This document shows, piece after piece, positions 21,573 to 23,954 of a stretch of DNA of 23,954 nucleotides (the first letter of the stretch is position 1; each line of letters begins with the position of its first letter). Origin of the DNA: Desulfobulbaceae bacterium UBA2213. Its GTDB lineage: Bacteria; Desulfobacterota; Desulfobulbia; Desulfobulbales; Desulfocapsaceae. Under the pieces are notes generated by a model. That model made no database searches. It was not told the origin of the DNA and saw only the letters and a program-made list of their open reading frames with translations. The stretch is taken from positions 1 to 23,954 of the forward strand of contig DCUN01000139.1 in the NCBI GenBank assembly GCA_002327225.1, written 5' to 3'. The translations under genes were made by a program, and so were the position numbers.

Positions 21573-23666
21573 CTAAAACTCATATCTATACGTGGCAAAA
21601 AAGGACCGACCGGGCTTGGGAAAACCTGTTTTCTCATAATAATCCTTGTCAAAAAGGTTGTCCGCCTTCAGGATGATCCGGTGATGATCAAGAAAGGTGA
21701 CGCCTACCATCAGGTCAGCAACGGTAAAAGAGGGATACTCAATCACCGGGTAACCCGGGGCGTTCCAGTCTGTATCCTTCATTCCGCCTTGATTACGAAA
21801 GTGCAACTTACCGTCAAACAACCCGTCATCATATTGAATACCATAGTTTACCGTCTGCTTGGCCACATTGTGAATATCTTGCATGGTAGCACTGGTCAGT
21901 TCTTCCTCGGCCTTGAACATATGGGTGGAATTAACAAAAAAAGTCAGCGATCGTTTCCAGTTCAGTGGTGCGCCGACGTCCAAGGACAGACTGGATTCCA
22001 GGCCCTCCATTTCAGCGCTGAGACTGTTGACATAGCTCGTGGTATTGCCGCTGGCAGTGGTACTGATCTTATCGTCCACATCTGTGTGAAACACTGTAAA
22101 ATCAATATCAAGCCCCCATTTCTTCTGTTCAAAGCCCACCCCGGCGTCACAGGTGATTGAAGATTCGGGATCCAGATTCGGATTACCTCGGGTAATCATT
22201 GTGACACCATACACCAGGCGTTCCGAATACCCGGCAAGCTGAGCAGCTGTTGGAGGAACAAAGGCCTTGCCGACAGTAGTATGCAGTCGGACTGCTTGGT
22301 CAAAAAGATAATTGAGTCCGGTGCGCGGGCTGAAGGTGGAAAAGCTTGCGGTATCAGGTATGAAATCAGTTTTATAAGGAGTTGCCTTGGTCTCTACATC
22401 AAATATGTCATACCGACCTCCGGCTGTTACGGTCAGTCGCTTATCCATTACTTTCCAGATTGTCTCCAGATAGCCGGCCCAGTTTTTCCTGCCCTCATCT
22501 GGTGAATAAGGGGCCTTCCTGACGCCATTGGTGTTGAAGCTGCGGCTCTCCACATTAATATCCTGATAATCAACACCAACAATAAAGCGATGGGCATGCC
22601 AGCTGTACTCGTCCTTGGCCTGCACGCCGAACCAGGAGGTTTCAGAATCATAACTGTGGTAAGTGGGTACAGGGCTCCCCCAGAAATGGTCTGAGTAGTT
22701 CTCTCCCAACTCCTGAGAACGGTAGGATGCCAGGGTGATCTTGTTGTTTACACCAAGCTTGCCACCAAGGGTCACGTCTGTTCCATAACAATCTATATCT
22801 TTGTAGCCAGACTGATTGTCGCCGTAAAAAATATCTCCCGGGGTTTCGATATCCCGCCCCTGGTAGATATCGCCTGCCATTTCAAGTCGCCAGGCATCAC
22901 CCAGATTGGCACCAATACGTCCACTGCCGTTCTGTGTTTCATAACGTGTATTGGCCCTTATTTCACCATCTCCCATCTTGAAGTCATCGTTTTGATCGTA
23001 GCGACCAGCCGAGATGTCAAAATCAAACCGTTCGCCAAGACCGCCACCGAGTTCAACCTTCTGAGCATTTGTGTCATAGGAACCGAAACCTGCCTCGACC
23101 CTGCCGGTAAGCTTACCCGTATTTTTCCTGGTGATGATATTAACCACCCCGCCCATGGCCTCCCCTCCGTAGAGAGAAGAAGCCGGGCCCTTGAGCACCT
23201 CAATCCGTTCAACATTGTCTGCAAGAAGAGTGGCCAGATTTGTCGCCCCAGCCGGTCGACCATTCACAAGAATCAGCGAATGTTTGGTGATGCCGGAAAA
23301 TTCTGGTCGAAAACCACGGATACCGATCCCGGCCAGGACACCGGGATACTCAATGACGTTCATGGACGTATTTTTTTTCAACTGCTCCGTTATGGTGTCC
23401 CCCACAGTCTGCTCCACCTCCTGTCGGCCGATCACCTCGACCTTGGCCGGTATTTCATTCACATTCGTCTCACTGCGGGTAGCGGTAATGGTCAGATACA
23501 TTTTACCATTTATTGTCTCAAGGCCCAGCAAAGGAGCAAGCTCAGCCGCCTTATCCGTTTTATTGCTCACGTGATTCGATCGCGTCCCACTCTCCACAGC
23601 CAGTGCGCCACTCACATCACAGAGCGACACGATACAAACGGCCAAAACAAGATACTGCTTTTTCAT
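21573..23666 (-). CDS. btuB: TonB-dependent outer-membrane receptor, BtuB-like
   Basis: A 697-residue outer-membrane active transporter. Signal peptide MKKQYLVLAVCIVSLCDVSG is followed by an unusual linker of about 30 residues, then a probable TonB box within YLTITATRSE (58-66). The plug domain shows IRGFRPEFSG, LILVNGRPAG, VERIEVLKGPASSLYGGEAMGGVVNI (the classic plug signature). The long barrel ends in LFDKDYYEKTGFPKPGRSFF and FATYRYEF with terminal Phe. ATG at 23666 has GGGAGAG upstream; a TTG at 23681 is rejected. A cobalamin riboswitch with terminator precedes it, so corrinoid uptake is the likely role, and the binding-protein gene follows. BtuB identity rests mainly on the riboswitch. 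Confidence 0.9.
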   Translation of the reverse strand: MKKQYLVLAVCIVSLCDVSGALAVESGTRSNHVSNKTDKAAELAPLLGLETINGKMYLTITATRSETNVNEIPAKVEVIGRQEVEQTVGDTITEQLKKNTSMNVIEYPGVLAGIGIRGFRPEFSGITKHSLILVNGRPAGATNLATLLADNVERIEVLKGPASSLYGGEAMGGVVNIITRKNTGKLTGRVEAGFGSYDTNAQKVELGGGLGERFDFDISAGRYDQNDDFKMGDGEIRANTRYETQNGSGRIGANLGDAWRLEMAGDIYQGRDIETPGDIFYGDNQSGYKDIDCYGTDVTLGGKLGVNNKITLASYRSQELGENYSDHFWGSPVPTYHSYDSETSWFGVQAKDEYSWHAHRFIVGVDYQDINVESRSFNTNGVRKAPYSPDEGRKNWAGYLETIWKVMDKRLTVTAGGRYDIFDVETKATPYKTDFIPDTASFSTFSPRTGLNYLFDQAVRLHTTVGKAFVPPTAAQLAGYSERLVYGVTMITRGNPNLDPESSITCDAGVGFEQKKWGLDIDFTVFHTDVDDKISTTASGNTTSYVNSLSAEMEGLESSLSLDVGAPLNWKRSLTFFVNSTHMFKAEEELTSATMQDIHNVAKQTVNYGIQYDDGLFDGKLHFRNQGGMKDTDWNAPGYPVIEYPSFTVADLMVGVTFLDHHRIILKADNLFDKDYYEKTGFPKPGRSFFATYRYEF

Positions 23667-23713
23667 TTTTCTCTCCCTCAAGAAAAGCAGTCCGGGGGCC
23701 GGAAAAAAAAGGC

Positions 23714-23753
23714 AAAAAAAATCCCCGGACCAATAAATATTGATCCGGGGATT
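23714..23753 (-). terminator. Riboswitch expression-platform terminator
   Basis: On the minus strand AATCCCCGGATCAAT pairs with ATTGGTCCGGGGATT (15 bp with one G-U, loop ATTT), followed by a T-run of eight. It stands between the cobalamin riboswitch and the btuB-like start. The 3' half (GTCCGGGG) can alternatively pair with CCCCGGAC about 20 bases further downstream. Confidence 0.9.
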
Positions 23754-23769
23754 GCCTTGTTTTATCCAC

Positions 23770-23954
23770 AGATGACACAGGTCTGCCCCTTGTCCTCGGA
23801 GACATCCTTCTTGGTTTCAGACAGGTCTTCTGACTCCCGGATCGTCCTTCCTGTTGCGCCTTCCCAACCTGAAAATCATGGTCAGTGGCTTGAATGCAAC
23901 GGTCGTCCCCGGTCACAGCGGCGGGCCCATCTTCGATTTTCACGAAGTTCCCTT
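23770..23954 (-). promoter_or_regulatory. Cobalamin riboswitch (5' end cut by the window)
   Basis: Read on the minus strand the leader contains AAGGGAAC, then GTGAAAATC, then CCCGCCGCTGTGA, then GCCACTG, GGGAAGGC and the B12 box GAGTCAGAAGACCTGTC (plus 23820-23836). These are in the order and spacing of adenosylcobalamin-type riboswitches. The window ends at the AAGGGAA element, so the 5' strand of the closing stem is missing. High corrinoid would favour the downstream terminator and switch off the TonB receptor; this follows from known family behaviour. The exact 3' edge is approximate. Confidence 0.93.

Noticed and set aside
23617..23943. 108-codon minus-strand ORF through the btuB leader
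   Set aside because: The region is a cobalamin riboswitch and terminator, which explains the conserved sequence without coding.

Overview
The window looks like chromosomal DNA from an anaerobic, probably sulfate-reducing or related deltaproteobacterium (Desulfobulbales-like). This is an inference from gene content: menaquinone made by the futalosine route, a ferrous-iron system with two FeoA proteins and a Cys-rich FeoB-associated protein, an iron-sulfur flavoprotein, and a B12-controlled TonB receptor. I could not run any search, so the taxon is a judgement and not a result.

Left third (1-6412). The minus strand carries an RpoD-like sigma factor, mqnE, mqnC and the first 28 codons of an amidohydrolase, all reading leftward. 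mqnE and mqnC are consecutive radical-SAM enzymes of the futalosine pathway, and the amidohydrolase may be the aminofutalosine deaminase. An intrinsic terminator sits directly against the mqnE ribosome binding site, and a 131-bp imperfect palindrome separates mqnE from mqnC. Divergently, malQ and an iron-sulfur flavoprotein form a two-gene unit on the plus strand.

Middle (6413-14057). A tight operon encodes an outer-membrane porin, a short PstS-like periplasmic protein and a membrane diguanylate cyclase with HAMP, PAS and GGDEF domains, which reads like a nutrient-sensing unit. A tRNA-Glu(CTC) with its own promoter and terminator follows. Next is the feo cluster: feoA, a Cys-rich FeoA variant, a small Cys-rich membrane protein and feoB. 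Three promoter regions in this cluster each carry a TTAGG-N4-CCTAA-like dyad at or near the -10, suggesting control by one DtxR/IdeR/MntR-type metal repressor.

Right third (14058-23954). rhlE converges on feoB. The minus strand also carries a 137-aa secreted protein, a B12-type binding protein and a TonB receptor led by a cobalamin riboswitch, which is cut by the window edge. Between the 137-aa gene and the binding-protein gene lies a 4.1-kb segment with a lipoprotein phospholipase D, a secreted protein of unknown function, a GlsB/YeaQ protein, a DUF3185 protein and a frameshifted BON lipoprotein. It is bounded by an exact 65-bp direct repeat made of the 3' end of the binding-protein gene. 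This is the arrangement left by att-type integration, although no integrase is present. It is the most unusual structure in the window, with assembly error as the main rival explanation. Several hairpin repeats, a perfect 28-bp inverted repeat and a possible insertion-sequence relic lie in or beside this segment.
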